Below are positions 32,956-46,465 of a stretch of DNA of 64,000 nucleotides, one piece after another. A program made the translations under genes and the position numbers. Source of the stretch: Pieris napi. Taxonomy: Eukaryota; Arthropoda; Insecta; Lepidoptera; Pieridae. Each line of letters starts with the position of its first letter. The stretch's first letter is position 1. The stretch is taken from assembly GCF_905475465.1 (NCBI RefSeq), contig NC_062245.1:4278001-4342000 (forward strand), read 5' to 3'. The notes below the pieces were generated by a model. The model did no database searches and had not been told where the DNA came from. It was given only the letters and a program-made list of their open reading frames with translations.

Positions 32956-33359
32956 TGAATCTGTTTAGTGTTTATGCAACGAAGTTTTTATAAATTATAT
33001 ACATTCATTTATACTGGTTACGTTTCGTTTAGAGGCTTCAGATAACAGTGAAAACGAAAGTCGATACGTTTAATTGTGATTGGACAAATGTAAGTAATAT
33101 GAACATGTCTTGTCTCTGCTCGTTACTTTGATTATTAGACCAATCAGAATCAAAGATAAATGGTATCGGTTTAGTTCCAATTCGCGAGAATAAAATGGGT
33201 GACGTCAAGTACTCAATAAAATAATCCAGTCGCCTTACAACTCTTTTGATTGCATTGCAAGGAATCGCTTTGTTCACTTTTATTTCATAGACAAGTTGAC
33301 CTTTGACATATTTCATCGATTTTGATTTGAAACACGCCGGTTATCTCACTTTGTTTTCC

Positions 33360-33460
33360 TTCACCGTACGAGCAAATGTTAGATGCGCATAGGAATCGAA
33401 TCTAAGACGCGGATGAGAGTCGCACGCTGCACCACTAGGCCTCTACTCAAGAACTTATTA
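33360..33460 (-). mobile_element. Fragment of SINE family 2
   Basis: Contains 'gatgagagtcgcacgctg' and the box A-like 'accactaggcct', in reverse orientation. The body is missing. Confidence 0.5.
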
Positions 33461-34004
33461 ACGATAAAAGCAAACACATATAGGTTCAAACAAAACACCA
33501 TCGATTTGATTAAATACAGTACACATAACGTCAATACTGTATGGAAAGTATTAACATACAACCCAGAAAGATCGTTGCTAGGTTTTCATGTTCATTGAAA
33601 CGTGACTAAGGTATGGTTCTCTGTAATTGGAGATTTAACAGACCAGCATTTACAGATTTTATTATCTATGGATTAGCGCGCAATACGCAATTCAAATAAA
33701 TTTTATTCGAAAGCCGTGTTCATTTAATTTAAAAATTCAGTCATTTGTTTTTAGATCGTTATTTGTTTTTGTGAAATTTTGGTAGTTATAAAAGGGATAA
33801 ACAAGCTGCAATCAAAATGGCAAATTAGTTGATAGAAAGATAAAAAAAAAGACATTTTAAAATTTATATACAAATCTCCGATTTAAAAGGTAAAAATCTC
33901 ATATTAGGTTACTTTCACTTTTCTTCGAATATTTTAGACATGTTTGGTATTCGTTTCGCAAGCCAACTTCCTTCTTAATTAAAACAGCACCGATTTGTGT
34001 TTGC

Positions 34005-34075
34005 AGTGCTAGTAGTGGCGTGCAACTCTCAAGTCCCCACCCCTGAGGTCATATATCCGAAGCCAGCTGCAATAG
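34005..34075 (+). mobile_element. Degenerate head of SINE family 2
   Basis: 'gtagtggcgtgcaactctca' followed by 'cccctgaggtcatatatcc' resembles the head at 56473, with substitutions. Confidence 0.4.
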
Positions 34076-34741
34076 ATTTTCTATCAATCTGTGCCGTTAA
34101 TACGATAAAGAAAATCGCGAGGAAACTAGCGTCAAATATATGGCGGATGTAAGCACAGAATAGTAATTGCCTTCTTAAGAATCAAGAAACTCATATAAAC
34201 GGTTTTTCCAAATTGTTTTTGCTTTATGCTATTCAATATAATTGTAACATAATTAGTACAATACCATGCTATAAAAATAACAATATTACAGAAAACCAAG
34301 AAAATTATAAGCCATTAATACACAAGGTTATTCTAAACTAAACTATACAAAGAATAAGTACTAACATACTTATTCAGATTTAAGGTAAAAAAATGCTTGT
34401 CGCTTTTCAGACGTTCAATTAAACTTTCATTCGAGACAAGTGTCAGTTTTAGGGATTGACAGCGCAATTTAAAAGTTAGCGACTGTTACAGAAAAAGTAT
34501 TACTCGGCCGGCTACCATTTTAATTATCGGAGTTGTATGACCCCCAATAGAATAGATACATTTATGTATGTTTTATTGATGCATTATCAGTCCTCTGCGC
34601 TGGATATTTTTTTATATGCCGATTTTCTCGTGATATACAGGTAAGGTTTGAACGTATGACTTTAAAAACATTTAACGAATACGCTTGACAGTCCTCTCCA
34701 TGGTTAAATAGTTAAATACATCATGAGTATTTTTTACATAA

Positions 34742-34959
34742 GGGAGCATTCAAGTGTTACGTAACGAATTTTTTACGGGGGGAGATTGAATTAGGCGTTT
34801 AATATTATTTTCGACTTTCCAGTACTTTACAGCACATAATGGTAACTTTTAGGTATAAAGAGTCACTAGGTAGGCACGAAACGTTTTACTATACTTGGGT
34901 ACAGAAAAACGTTACGGCGCATTACAAAAAATTGCGTGACGTAATACTTGAACGCTCCC
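34742..34959. mobile_element. Harbinger-like MITE, second family
   Basis: Shorter copy of 11389-11655. TIRs begin GGGAGC(A/G)TTCAAGT and TAA flanks both sides. About 50 internal bases are missing relative to the other copy. Confidence 0.82.
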
Positions 34960-35609
34960 TAAGGGCTAATTCACAAGTTATATTTTGTTACTACTTGTTT
35001 AAAATTCTAAATTTAAAATAATCAGTACGCATTACTGTGTGCGCGACTTTTACAACACAGAGTAAATTATCGAAGTTACACTCAAAGCCACTTCACCCAG
35101 TCTAGCGATTGATCGAATGAATTTTTGATAAGGTCAACACCGATTGAACCGAAACAGATGAAGCTCAGTCAAAGATCGAACGTTCTAGTGTTAAATATAA
35201 TGATAATATTCGTTTAGCGGAGAATTATTCATCTAAGCACACCAACAGAGTCACTTATACATTTTTGGTAATAAAATATATAAAATGTTTACATTCAAAT
35301 ATGAGAGCTTATATTTAAATTATTAATACATTCATTAAATTATCCATGATAATAATTGGAGCAAACTTCCCTTTCAAAATAGTTCTTGCTCTAATGAGGC
35401 GTACAAACCTCGTAAAGTCAACGACTGGGCTATATTTTTCATATTAAGAACGAGAACTGAATATTAAATAAAGATCTGACCCTTGGTCTCATTATTCATA
35501 TTTTTTAATAGAGCAGTCTTGTTTTTGCGAATTGCTATGAAATGGAGAAAATTCAATTAGATTTTGTATTAATTTAAATAACTTACTCGATATAAACGAA
35601 TTTACAAGA

Positions 35610-35912
35610 TTCTATTATGGACGACAATGCTCTTTCGCGCTATTCTGGCGATGTGGGAGCGTTCAATGTACATGCAAGAAGTTGAGATCCGTCGTTTAGA
35701 TTGACCAGATCGAAGTCCTGACCTCAATCCAGAGCATGTCTAGGATTTTCTAAAGAGAGGAGTAAGATCAGTGCAAACTTTCCACGAATTATCAGTGAGC
35801 CAAAAAGGGCATTGCAGACGAGTGGGAACGTATTCCTAAAAACGTCATTATAAATATCGTGGAAAGCTTGCCCAGAAGGATTCAAGCTGTAATTTTGGCA
35901 CGACTTTTGTAA
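35610..35912 (+). pseudogene. Tc1-like transposase carboxy-terminal remnant
   Basis: Across frameshifts and a stop the plus strand reads RSPDLNPEHV, DFLKRGVRS, then ADEWERIPKNVINIVESLP-like and RRIQAV. This is the end of Tc1-family transposases, including the last catalytic stretch (SPDLNPIEH). The earlier catalytic parts and TIRs are not seen. Confidence 0.75.
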
Positions 35913-36183
35913 CATTTAAGTTAAAAAAGTACAAAAATCTTCTTATCTTTATTGCCGACCGCTTTCTTTTCTTAGGCCATGTATGTACATCGGTTTTAAA
36001 GAATTCGTATTTTTTTTTAAATTGACTTCACGCGTATTAATTTACACGATCATAAGTGTAAGCACTACATCAATTAAATTTCACCTTAAATTAAATAACT
36101 TAAATTTTTCGTTTTTCTGCTGTCATTTGTTGTTCATCGCTGTCATTTATTGGTCACGGGCGCTAAGACCCGCCCATTACAAG

Positions 36184-36603
36184 TAGTCTAGTCGACAAGT
36201 TGAAAATGGTACAAAATAGAGATACTGCTCTTAAAATTATGTGTGATAGCTCATTGGATCCGGAATGACGTCTAGAAAAATGTGCCAAAAGCGTGTATTA
36301 GCACATAAAAAATTGCAAAAGTTATAAACAATTAAAGATGAAAAAAAATGGCATTTCGTTTTTTGCCAATATTTAACAAACTATTAATATTTAAGAAATT
36401 TCAAAAAAAGATTCTGAAAGAGGAGGGTATTTCCAAAAAAAAACTCTCAGCTCCCGGAACTCTATCTCCATTATTTATAATTTTAATTTAACACGCTTTT
36501 GGCACATTTTTCTACACGTCATTCCGGATCCAATGAGCTATCGCACATAATTTTAAGAGCAGTATCTCTATTTTGTACCATTTTCAACTTGTCGATAAGA
36601 CTA
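36184..36603. mobile_element. Fold-back MITE with ~110-bp TIRs, 420 bp
   Basis: The left arm starts TAGTCTAGTCGACAAGTTG and the right arm ends with its near complement. Both continue through 'agctcattggatccggaatg' for about 110 bases. The centre includes 'ataatggagatagag' in inverse form. The partial copy at 4478-4790 belongs to the same family. Confidence 0.85.
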
Positions 36604-39600
36604 AAGCCAACATTGCTTCATTTACAAATTACAATGTGTAAACAACTCATGATCCAGTTTCCATACAACTCGTTTATAGAACTACATATCAGCAAGTAAT
36701 CAATGATCATTCAGCTATTTTTCTTAATTCCATACGCTTGTAACTAGCTTAACCTGCTTTGATTGTCTCGTCCCATTGACCGGCATACACAGAACACGTT
36801 TATGAGTGAAATGTCGCTTTAGTTAAAATAAATGGATAAAGGATTATGACCCTTGTGGTGAATTAACTGCAAGCCCAACGGTAAATTTCACTACGATGTT
36901 AGATTTTCTAATAGTGATATTTTGGCTCGTGGTTTACTCGTAAAAGAATTAGAATTTGATTCAATTCCCGTCGGAGCAGAAATTATAATTGAATTTGCAA
37001 TTTGTTTTCGAACTCTCTGCCATATAAACTTGTTTTAAATCGGGAACGGGCTTTATTTATCGTCGAGATAGGCACAAATAATAAACCAAGATTTTTCACA
37101 TCGAAGACCAAATTCAGGCGTATTTCGAACTTATTATAAGTTTTTAATATCCGGAAAATTTAAATGCTTGAATTTTAAATTTCTATAGAAATCTCGTGTC
37201 CACTTGTATTGCTCACAATTACAGCCTTGAAAGGGATTGATATCTCCAATAAACCATTATTCTACAGTCAGTAAACATCAGTTTTCGTGTCCATCCCCAG
37301 CTAGGCAATTTATAAAGCTCACGATTGTTACTTGACCACAACAATCGTTCATCGTTCAATATATTCCAACATTTTATTAAAAAGTTCATCGAATCGCAAA
37401 ATGGGTTATGTTATTAGAAGACCGTTATTTAAAGCCACCAGAACTCGTTTATGTGTGTGCTTTAGATATAAAAAACGTCGAATTGATCCTCCTTTTTGTT
37501 TTTTGAAGTCGGTTAATAATTGAGATAGGACTTTATCGGTAAGAAATTTTTGGTTGAGAAGAGATTGAGAGCATTTTAACTGGGAGGTGTTTTAAAAGCT
37601 AGCAATGCATTTTTATTGGTAATCTATGAGCATATTTAAAATTAAGTTAGTACATATATATTTATATGTTTGAAATTTCCTATCCATATATCCTCAATGA
37701 AAATCAGTGCTTGGTGAACTGAATGGCGCAAAATTAGCATTGAGCACAAAAAAATTGCATATTTAGATTTTTCTTTTTTTGTTAATGTATGCGTGTTAAT
37801 AAATGTTTCTTTCTTTTTTCTTTTTAATTGCATAAACTACTATGTTAATCGTTTTTGACAAAAGTTTCCAGATATTTTGTAAAACCAATTTAGTATTACG
37901 GCAATGAAATATGCGGTTTATACTGTCGTATTAGTATTCGAATTTATAATGTACAAAAAATTTAAAGATTCATTATACGGCACTTAGCACTAGAGTTAGT
38001 AAATTCTGCTGAGTATGGAATATTAATTATACACTTAGCAAAATTAATTGCCTCTCAAGAATGCAACGTATATAAAATAGCTGGTAGGTTATGCTTTAGA
38101 AGCGCTTGGCAAAAATAGTTATTTAAATAACCTTGACTATATATATTGCTGTGGTCTCTGGCAGAATGACCAGCGCTGTGGAACTTTTTGCTCCTCAGCA
38201 TAATGCTGAGACAGGGCCAATTACAACCACAGTACACACACATTGCACACTAAAAGCGAACCGAATGGCAAAAGAAAATTTCTTAATTTTAATTTCTAAT
38301 TTTTATCGTTTGTGATGTCTTATTTTATTTTATGTTTTCTTTAAGTATTGTTATTTTGTGTGTTTATGTGTGTGTGTTTTTGTTTGTAATAAATGTTATG
38401 TCTATGTCTATATATATAAAGGCTGATCCAGGGATCATGGGGGTCAATATATTCCCAATGGAGTCTGCGCAGGGTCACAAATGTTTAGTTGATATGGTTA
38501 CATTAGCTTTTGTTCGTTGATGATACATTTAAATTAAAAAAAGGGGCAAATTGGCACCAATACGGCATAATAAAATTATACATTGTGTGACCATGATGCA
38601 ATTAACACAGAATATGCAATAAAGTCTATGAGAGGGGAAAATAAAATGAAATGAAAACTTTGTTTTTCGTTAATATGTGGACAAATGAATACTGTTTGTG
38701 AAGCACAATTTGCTGACGTTCGTTTGCTCCAGGACCTGCATATGGATGACGAGGGTGGACAAATTAAAATTCAAAGCCAACAAACCAAGAATATTTGTCG
38801 TAGAGAGAGAGAGAGAGAGAGTAAAACTTTTTTTTGCGTTCACCACTAAGCTACAGCACGCATTTGTTAATTTAAGCTTTAAATCTGATTTCGGACCACG
38901 AAATTAAAACAATCGCTTGTTATAAGAACAAATAATAAAATGGTACCGCTCACAAAAAATATGGAAAAGACTAGCGAAATGAAATAGTAATACGAAAACC
39001 CCTCAAAAAAAGGAAGCAATTTAAACTTAATTGCAAATCAGATATTGTGAAAAGTCAGTCAGTGGCAAACATGATATCAAATTTCACGCCGTGAACTAAG
39101 TGCTCTGTTTCTCATTTTTTCCCTCAGGCAATACTGGGACGCAATAAATTCTGTATACAATTTTCTCCACTGCTAAAATGTGATTCAGCATTTCCGTATT
39201 GCCTGACACACTTGGCACCGGTTTTAATGAACTTCACTAATAGCATGTATGCACTTTCTTTTCAGCTTACACACATCAAGTATACGTCTTTATATATATC
39301 AGAATATACCGATTTAATTTTACGAGTGAAAATTATCTACATATTAGTTTAGCTTTTTTGTGTTTGTCCTCATTTATGCCTCAAATAAACAAGCATTGTG
39401 AAGCTCTGGTTAACAGGCCATGAGTCATCATCAGTTAACACGTGCACTACTGTGAAAATAGGAGTTGGTGGGCCTCGACTGACATTGGGTAAAGCTTGAC
39501 GTCCTGGGTCCGAATTTGAACACTGAATTCACTGACGAAATCAATGAAACGGACCGAAAAATATGTCAGCCGTGGATATTATACTGTTTGTCTCTTATAA

Positions 39601-40206
39601 CCATTTATTTCAACAGATAATTTTAATGTAATGCATGAATTATTAATCATTAACAGGCGTATATGAGGCTTTTTATATATAGTCTTTGTGCTATAGTGTA
39701 ATTTATAATGTGACAGATTCAAAATTACTAACGTGTTAAAATGCCATCTACTAGTGATCGTCAAAGAAAAATATGTTTATTTTAGCTAATAAAATTTTGA
39801 ATTTCGTTACTTTGAATTACATTTGCATAAAATTTCTATATGCGATATTCAGAGCCTAAAGAAAACATTTTAAATTACGAGATGAAGTCATTTGTAAATT
39901 TAATGAGCTCACATTTTCAAAAAGATACCGTTAGATGGCCGAGGTTAATTTGACTAGTATAACGAGCAGGCTCATCATAGAAACTCAACGTTTTAATCGT
40001 AGTTGGAATTCAGTCGATCGATTAACAATGCTCATACTAAATTCATGTTTTTGTTTTCAAAAAACTTTATTACTATAATTATTTTTCTCAGAATTCTCTC
40101 TAGCTACTCTAGTCTTCTGTCAAATTGAGTTTATGCTGATGAGAAGAGTGGTCTCTTCTAATGAGGATATTATTTAAAACTTTGCAAAAACGATGTCTCG
40201 TGTTAA
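36604..40206. other. Long gene-poor stretch
   Basis: AT-rich DNA with no supported gene. A GA microsatellite lies at 38802-38821. Two patches feel retroposon-like but have no second copy here: about 37455-37520 (ends 'ttttgaagtcggtta') and about 38145-38400 ('ggtctctggcagaatgacca' onward). Confidence 0.45.
38802..38821. repeat. (AG)n microsatellite
   Basis: Ten AG units. Confidence 0.9.
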
Positions 40207-40380
40207 GTCAAAGTCGAAATCATTTATTCATATAGGTAACACAATGTACCGTGAACGTCAAAAAAGATATATATATATACATTAAATGCTTCTAATTTTA
40301 CATTTACTGCCAGTTCTCAATCAAGGGCGTAGAACGGAAGAGAAGAACTGGCAATAAACTCTCCGCAACTCTTTTTAATC
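40207..40380 (-). mobile_element. 3'-end fragment of an unclassified LINE/SINE family
   Basis: Reverse-oriented relative of 7445-7577 and 54598-54772, from 'gtcaaagtcgaaatcattta' to 'aactctttttaatcgcct'. Confidence 0.6.
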
Positions 40381-40878
40381 GCCTAGTTTTTTTGTTTTAC
40401 ACAACGTTTGTAAGGCAACCATTATACCATGTTTCACATGACGTCTTAAGTAATAAATGATAATAAAATAAATTAAAAACCAAGATTTGTCCTCTATCAG
40501 CAGGAGGCATGGTGAAATAGGAGCACGCACTTAGGTACAATTTCGTGGGAACAACACGCAAATACATAGTCGCAATAATTAAATAACCGCATACACGAAT
40601 TAAAGTACGACCAGTGTATGAAACATTGCGGTACAAATAAAAATCTATATAAAAATGCATGCATCGCAAGCATTTTAACATCCGTTTTGATTTAAGTTAT
40701 GGATTGGTTATAACCAATCGTCATCACCATTTTCAGTACCTTAGATAATTACAGTAATGGAAAACCAAAATGAACATCGCTATTTCCCCGTTTTCTATCC
40801 ATGTGGTGAATGGGGTAGCGGAAATTGGATTTTCTATACGCAATCTAATTAAAGTAAGATTGTTATGTAATAATGTAT

Positions 40879-40985
40879 TCTATACTAATATTATAAACCT
40901 TAAATATTTGTATATTTACATGATGATGATGAATATTGGAACGATTTCAAAAATTATTTCGCCGTTACATTTACTCTGGGTAAAT
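40879..40985 (+). mobile_element. Degenerate Helitron 5' end
   Basis: 'TCTATACTAATATTATAAA' followed by 'acgatttcaaaaattatttc' resembles the start of 16215-16812 with a deletion. No 3' end is found. Confidence 0.45.
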
Positions 40986-41024
40986 CTTACATAACTGGAC
41001 AATATTTATTAACAAAATATTTAA

Positions 41025-41095
41025 AAAAAACGTTTGTGTACTTATGTACACGCGTTATAAGTAATACTTCTTTGGCGTAACAAGATAAAAATCTA
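41025..41095 (+). repeat. Fragment of the 6200/55388 repeat
   Basis: Carries 'gtgtacttatgtacacgcg' and 'taatacttctttggcg', the left-end motif of that repeat. Confidence 0.5.
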
Positions 41096-41229
41096 TTCAA
41101 AAATTTTATTCTACGTTTGTAGAAAAACGACACTAACAATAGAAAAAGCTAAAATGTTGACTATAACTAACTTTCGCAGGATGCTTGTATGCTGATAAGT
41201 ATTTTCCACTTCTAATGGTTGTTCTAACT

Positions 41230-41345
41230 TCAATTGGTTCCAACCCGGTAGACCGAGGCTGTGTTGTGGGATGAAGTGGTCAAGGACCTCGAAACGCACG
41301 ATGCGATAACGAAAGATGCTTGTGGAGCCCATAAGGGGCCATAAC
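41230..41345 (+). pseudogene. LINE carboxy-terminal scrap
   Basis: RPRLCWDEVVKDLETHDAI in one frame matches the last part of the remnant at 14030-14440. Confidence 0.45.
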
Positions 41346-44300
41346 TGATGACCTGGGTTAATGTATATATGTTTTTGTCAAGTTAGTAAGCACAGAAGGC
41401 AGATTAAAGCTAATTAAAGATTTATGGGACCTTAAACAAAAGGAAAGTTAAAGGAAACAATTTTCTAATAGTCAATGTTTGTCCAAGCTAATTTGCAAAC
41501 CAAACAACTTAACAGGTATGGCCAAGTAAATATTAACTTTCTTCTCACACTGTTTCCGTAATCTGTGCTAGTGTGCCATTGTCAATGACATTGCACATAA
41601 TTGTGTTAAATTATAGTTATTAACATTGTTACCTAATGTGTATTAAATTATATTAATCTTGTCTTTAGTTAAGCGTTATGCTTTAACAGGGTAACGGCTT
41701 AGCTTACTATTATTGTGATACACACAAGCCTGGATGTAATTTAATTTGAGCTGACAATACCTTATAGCTCATAACTTTACTTCCAATTAAAAAAAATTGT
41801 ATCGGGATGAATGGGGGAGCTTACTTATTGAAAACAGTATGTGACATTCTCCAAAATATGTTTGTCTTTTAATCCATTGAATTATGGTTCTAAAAGCCAT
41901 ACAAGTAAATATGTATTTCCATAAAGAAGCATCCACTTGATCTTCTTACATTTCCTACTTTGATTTGTTATTTAGTAGATACAAACCATGTCAATAGAAT
42001 ACAAATTGAATTCACTTGTTATTTATATATAATCCACTAGTTTTTATTTATAGTTTCAAATTGCATGTTTAGTTCCCTCTTGGTCAAAACTTCTCTATCT
42101 ATTTATCTATCTTAATACACACATTCAATAGGAAAATCCTGGGCAAAACCAGTTGAAGCTTAACTTATAACTCTAGTATGTATTGTATCTGGCTCATAAA
42201 TTAATGGAGGTCAGTTGCTTGTAAAACCGGATTAGTAAAGAAGTCCTTAGAAAGTTTTCTTAAAAACTTGAATATGTGTTTAAACTTTCTCAATATATTT
42301 TTAATTATTTCTTAATATCACACATACCTACGCATGTTTTACATATTCTTTATACGCACATTTACAATATTATTTAATTAAAAATTATAAAACTTACCCT
42401 ATTCGGTTAAAAAAAGATCCATAGCAAAATAGAATCCAAAATCACTTTCGAATACACAACACTCACTATTTTGTAAACACAACACTTTTCTATACAGTCA
42501 CCTCTTGCGCAGATAGAATTCCACTGTCATGGCCACAGTCGCCACGCGCCCCACTCTTGACTTTTACCGTCACAGAGCTATTATCAAGTTAACACTTAAC
42601 AATGTTATAAAACATATTCACTGTTTTCATACAATCTCTGCAGTGTATTATATTAATGAAGTTGTAAAAATGGCACTTAGAAAATAATAGATGGTTAAAG
42701 ATTACATCTAGGTAATATTTATATAAAATCAGGGTAATTATATGATTAAAAGTTGCAGTAATTGTGTCTTAAAATCTAGAGAGGACTGAAGAATAATAGT
42801 TTAATAGTATCGGGTTAACGAAAAACAAACATAAATAAATTTGGGATACAAACTTAATTACTATCAAAACGAACAATTGTATGTAAGCAAACTAATCTAA
42901 CTTCTTGTTTCATCAAGAAAAAAAAAGCTTTTTTATTTTTATTTTATTTATTATTTGTGTCTTAAGGCGAACTATGACTTCGCCAAGTTTAATGCTAATA
43001 CGTTTTTACATACGGGAGTCGTACGTAGTGCTAAGACTGACTTCAGAGGCAGTTCTGTTTTCTTCCGCGCTTGCACGCGTGGGTGGCGCCGGACGCCCAT
43101 GGGCTTGCGGGGAGTGTCGGGTTCGCGCCCCGGTCAACGGCGGTGATAGTAGATTAGCAGCTGGCTCCACTTGTACTATTAAATCTGAATCATATAAAAG
43201 TTTATTATATTTTAATGTCATTCTTTACTTTAAGCGATTCACAATTGACCTCTATTGTGCGCAATTCAACAAAAATCTAAATTGCTCTATCATTACGCAG
43301 ATTCAAATAAAATATAAAAGTAATCATTTTGAATTGAGTTCTATTTTTAAAATATACATTTTATTTTTTTATTTTAAAAGGACAATTTAGAATTTTTGTC
43401 TTTTATAAATTTTTCGTTATTATATCTTTTCCTAGCTTTCTTTTTATATGAGATTCTGGTCTAATAACTGAATTTTTATCTACTATTTATAGGTAGGTAG
43501 AGAAAACAAAAAATAATACATCTTTTAACCATTATGAGCATGATTCGTGGTCGTACGACACCATCGTTTTGATAAAACAAGTAGGTATGAACCACTGTTT
43601 TAAATATCGCATGCCCAAGTTACATTGGCTACCTTTCGTGTGATTAATAACTTCAATTTACTAGATGTAGTCACGTGAATAATAAAACAGTGGTAATAAA
43701 ATCGTAAAAGTCGCGTTCAGTTTTGTATGCGCAGTGGTTGAAAGTGAAAGTAAACGTTTTTTGGTAGTAGTTTTTACGATGAATGTATAATAATGCTGTT
43801 ACCTTACTAGGGTCTTGATTAAGTAATCATTTTATTACGTTCTTTCACCTTTCTATTGTGCAGAACTGCATATAACTATTAGAAGCACGTATTGCAAATT
43901 CAATAGACATGAAAGCGGTCGGAAACAAAAGTTACAATAAAGATAGGTAACATGAACACAGACATAACGCATGGCAGGGCCTTATTATAAATAAAACGTG
44001 ATATATACCGATATATAATAAAAAGTAACTATGGTAATGAACATTTTTACAATAAGGTCATATAGCTGAGGCAGACAATGTTTACTTTGGATATTTAATA
44101 ATATCACAACATTTATCTCATAAACTCAGATTTTATTTACTTCCATCATTTTGTAAAAGGATTTCTTTATTGAAAACATAACAAAAAAAAATTACAACAG
44201 TAAAACAGTCTTAAATCGATTTCGACAACTTCAGAAGCTTCAGAAATTTCAAGTCACAGAGATTACAGAGAGAAAAGGCTTTTAGCACCAATTCTACTTA

Positions 44301-44754
44301 CCAATAGCTATAGGCCCTTTATAACTCAGGGTAGATTCAGAGTCGACACTAAGAACTAAATTTTCGGCCAATGGATTTTTTGTCTGTGCGCAATATTAAT
44401 TGTTCATTCGGTGAAAGCGTTTGTAAGAAAACCCCGTATGAGAAACAAAAGACGACGGCCTTTGCACGGAATACTAAGCTTTTAATTTCAAGGAAACAGA
44501 TAATGGTTTCCACAGCATATATTTTTAGTTTATACGTCATGTATACCTTATGAATAAGTTTATTAGTAATCGTAACAATTAAAAATATACTGTATATTTT
44601 AATACACATATTTATTTTGTACCGTATTTTTATACACATTTATATATATATGCTGGTCGTGTCCCTATGTTATAGGGACGGCACCGCTTTTTATATTTTT
44701 GTATGTATGTCAATTTATATCATGTGTTTGTGGTCCAAAAAAAATACACTAGAT
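41346..44754. other. Gene-poor stretch with two GC-richer patches
   Basis: Mostly AT-rich. A GC-rich block lies at about 43015-43165. Near 42398-42560 (minus strand) a GC-richer segment ends in a strong donor, AGG|GTAAGTTT, and could be a non-coding first exon. Neither patch is assigned to a gene. Confidence 0.4.
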
Positions 44755-44872
44755 TAAAGGTCGACAACGCACTTGCAAGCCCTCTGGCTCTGTAAATGCT
44801 TATGGGCGGCCCGGCGGTATCACTTAGCATCAGGTGCTCCTCGTGCTTGTTTGCCCCCTGTTATGTAAAAAA
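44755..44872 (+). mobile_element. 3' fragment of the 17.5-kb LINE family
   Basis: Matches the last 110 bases of the LINE (GACAACGCACTTGCAAGCCC onward), ending CCTGTTATGTAAAAAAT. Confidence 0.8.
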
Positions 44873-44965
44873 TAAAGACAATAGTATATTTTGTAATAAA
44901 TTTCTAATAAAGGCTTTCCCAATTTACATTGCAACTAGGTCTTTATACTATTCTTCTTATTTTAA

Positions 44966-45128
44966 AGGCTGATTTACATTATCTTAGTGTTTAGGAGAGT
45001 GCTTTAGGATAGTACTTTAGTTGAAACATGTAAACGCTACTTGCTTTAGTAAACGCTACGCTAAAGAACTTGCCTTTCAAGTTGTACTAAAGCTCTCTCC
45101 TAAACACTAAGATAATGTAAATCGGCCT
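44966..45128. mobile_element. Harbinger-type MITE, reverse of the 9967 copy
   Basis: 163 bp, nearly the exact reverse complement of 9967-10130. Flanks are TAA and TTA, close to the expected 3-bp duplication. Confidence 0.85.
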
Positions 45129-45500
45129 TTAGAGAAATAACCAACCCGCACAGAAAGACATAAAACCATTTTAATGTATGTAAACGCGGATTACATTATT
45201 AACATAAGTCGAGTGATTTTCAGCGTCAGCGGAAATTTTCGAGTAAAGTATATACTAAATAACTAAATTAAATTTCTTTGTGGCGTTTAGAAGTAATGAA
45301 AACCTCAGCGGGGCGTAATTTTCACGGTAAAATTTATAATAAAGTTTTAATAGACACAATTGCGTTTCTCACAAATAGGTTAAAAATAAACAAGATATCG
45401 AGTGAACGGCTCGCATTGCCCATGAATTGCGACTTCACTGAGAAACGAGGTTCTTGACCTCTATATATACGAGCCGATGTACAGTCTAGGTCTGCATTTT

Positions 45501-45723
45501 TTTTTAAATGGCTCTGGCACAATTTGTGCATTAGCCAGCGTCAAGTATAGGATTTTTTTATAATTTGTGCTGTCCTCCATGTACGGTTTATGCACTCGCC
45601 CGCACAACCCTCCCAAAGGCCGAGAACAAATTTAAATTAAATTAAAACTTGCCCTCGAACCGGGAATCGAACCCGGTATCACCTAGCTGCCACTTAATAA
45701 GACCGCTAGGCTATGAGGCCCCT
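45501..45723 (-). mobile_element. tRNA-derived SINE, family 3
   Basis: Minus strand: head GGCCTCATAGCCTAGCGGTC, box B GGTTCGATTCCC, then a body beginning GAGGGCAAGTTTTAATTT. TGCATTTT flanks both sides (45493-45500 and 45724-45731), a likely target duplication. A second copy is at 62426-62645. Confidence 0.85.
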
Positions 45724-46465
45724 TGCATTTTGTTTTAAATCATTTCATAACACGTCCTACATGAAACAATATGGTGTCAAAATAGAATTTGTTATGTGTT
45801 AAGAAATTTTCATCAGGATCTGTGGAGTAAGTAATGCAGACTTTCCACACAAAATCGTGCCGTGTAAAGTCATTAAAATATTATTGCATCGTTCTTTCTC
45901 TGGCCATTGATACTTGGACGATACTGCAATTATGGCATTCGGCCTGTTCGTAAACAATTTCAATGTCAATACAAAATTTAAAAAATACATATACGATTTA
46001 GGCACAAGACAGCATGTGCAACAACGCATTCTTGCTTTTTCCTGGATAGTACCGGGAAGAATTACTTAGCTTAAAGTTAGCCGTAACACGAAATATAGTA
46101 CTACAAAGTCACAGTTTTGAACTCCTCGGGATGATGAGGTAAGATCTAGAGTTGGTGCTTAGCGCTTCTGAAAATCTGTTTTCAATAATAATTACAGCAC
46201 TAAGTAATATACTAAACTGTTAATTATTATTCATAAACTAAAACTAAAAATAAACCTAAACAATTAATTATTCATAAACGTTCCATCAAAAAGCTCAATA
46301 CTATAAATTATTATTCTTCTTAATTAGTATAAAACATGAATGACATGTTTTTTGTGTAAAACATTTGCAATGATTCGCGGTTAATGGTTGAGCGGTTGCG
46401 TTAATTGTATTGCAGTTTTAAAATACTTGGTTAGCAAACCATATATTAAAATACCTATTTATTAA

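Noticed and set aside
33038..33316. 92-codon minus-strand frame
   Set aside because: No signal peptide, domain or splice context; could be a decayed repeat.
42905..43390. 161-codon plus-strand frame
   Set aside because: Starts and ends in low-complexity AT-rich sequence and only crosses the GC-rich block; no family resemblance.
44650..44690. Short hairpin GTCCCTAT...ATAGGGAC
   Set aside because: Only 8-bp arms; no Helitron end or terminator context to support a function.
45799..46029. 76-codon minus-strand frame with several cysteines
   Set aside because: Considered as a transposase or zinc-finger remnant, but no consistent motif spacing.
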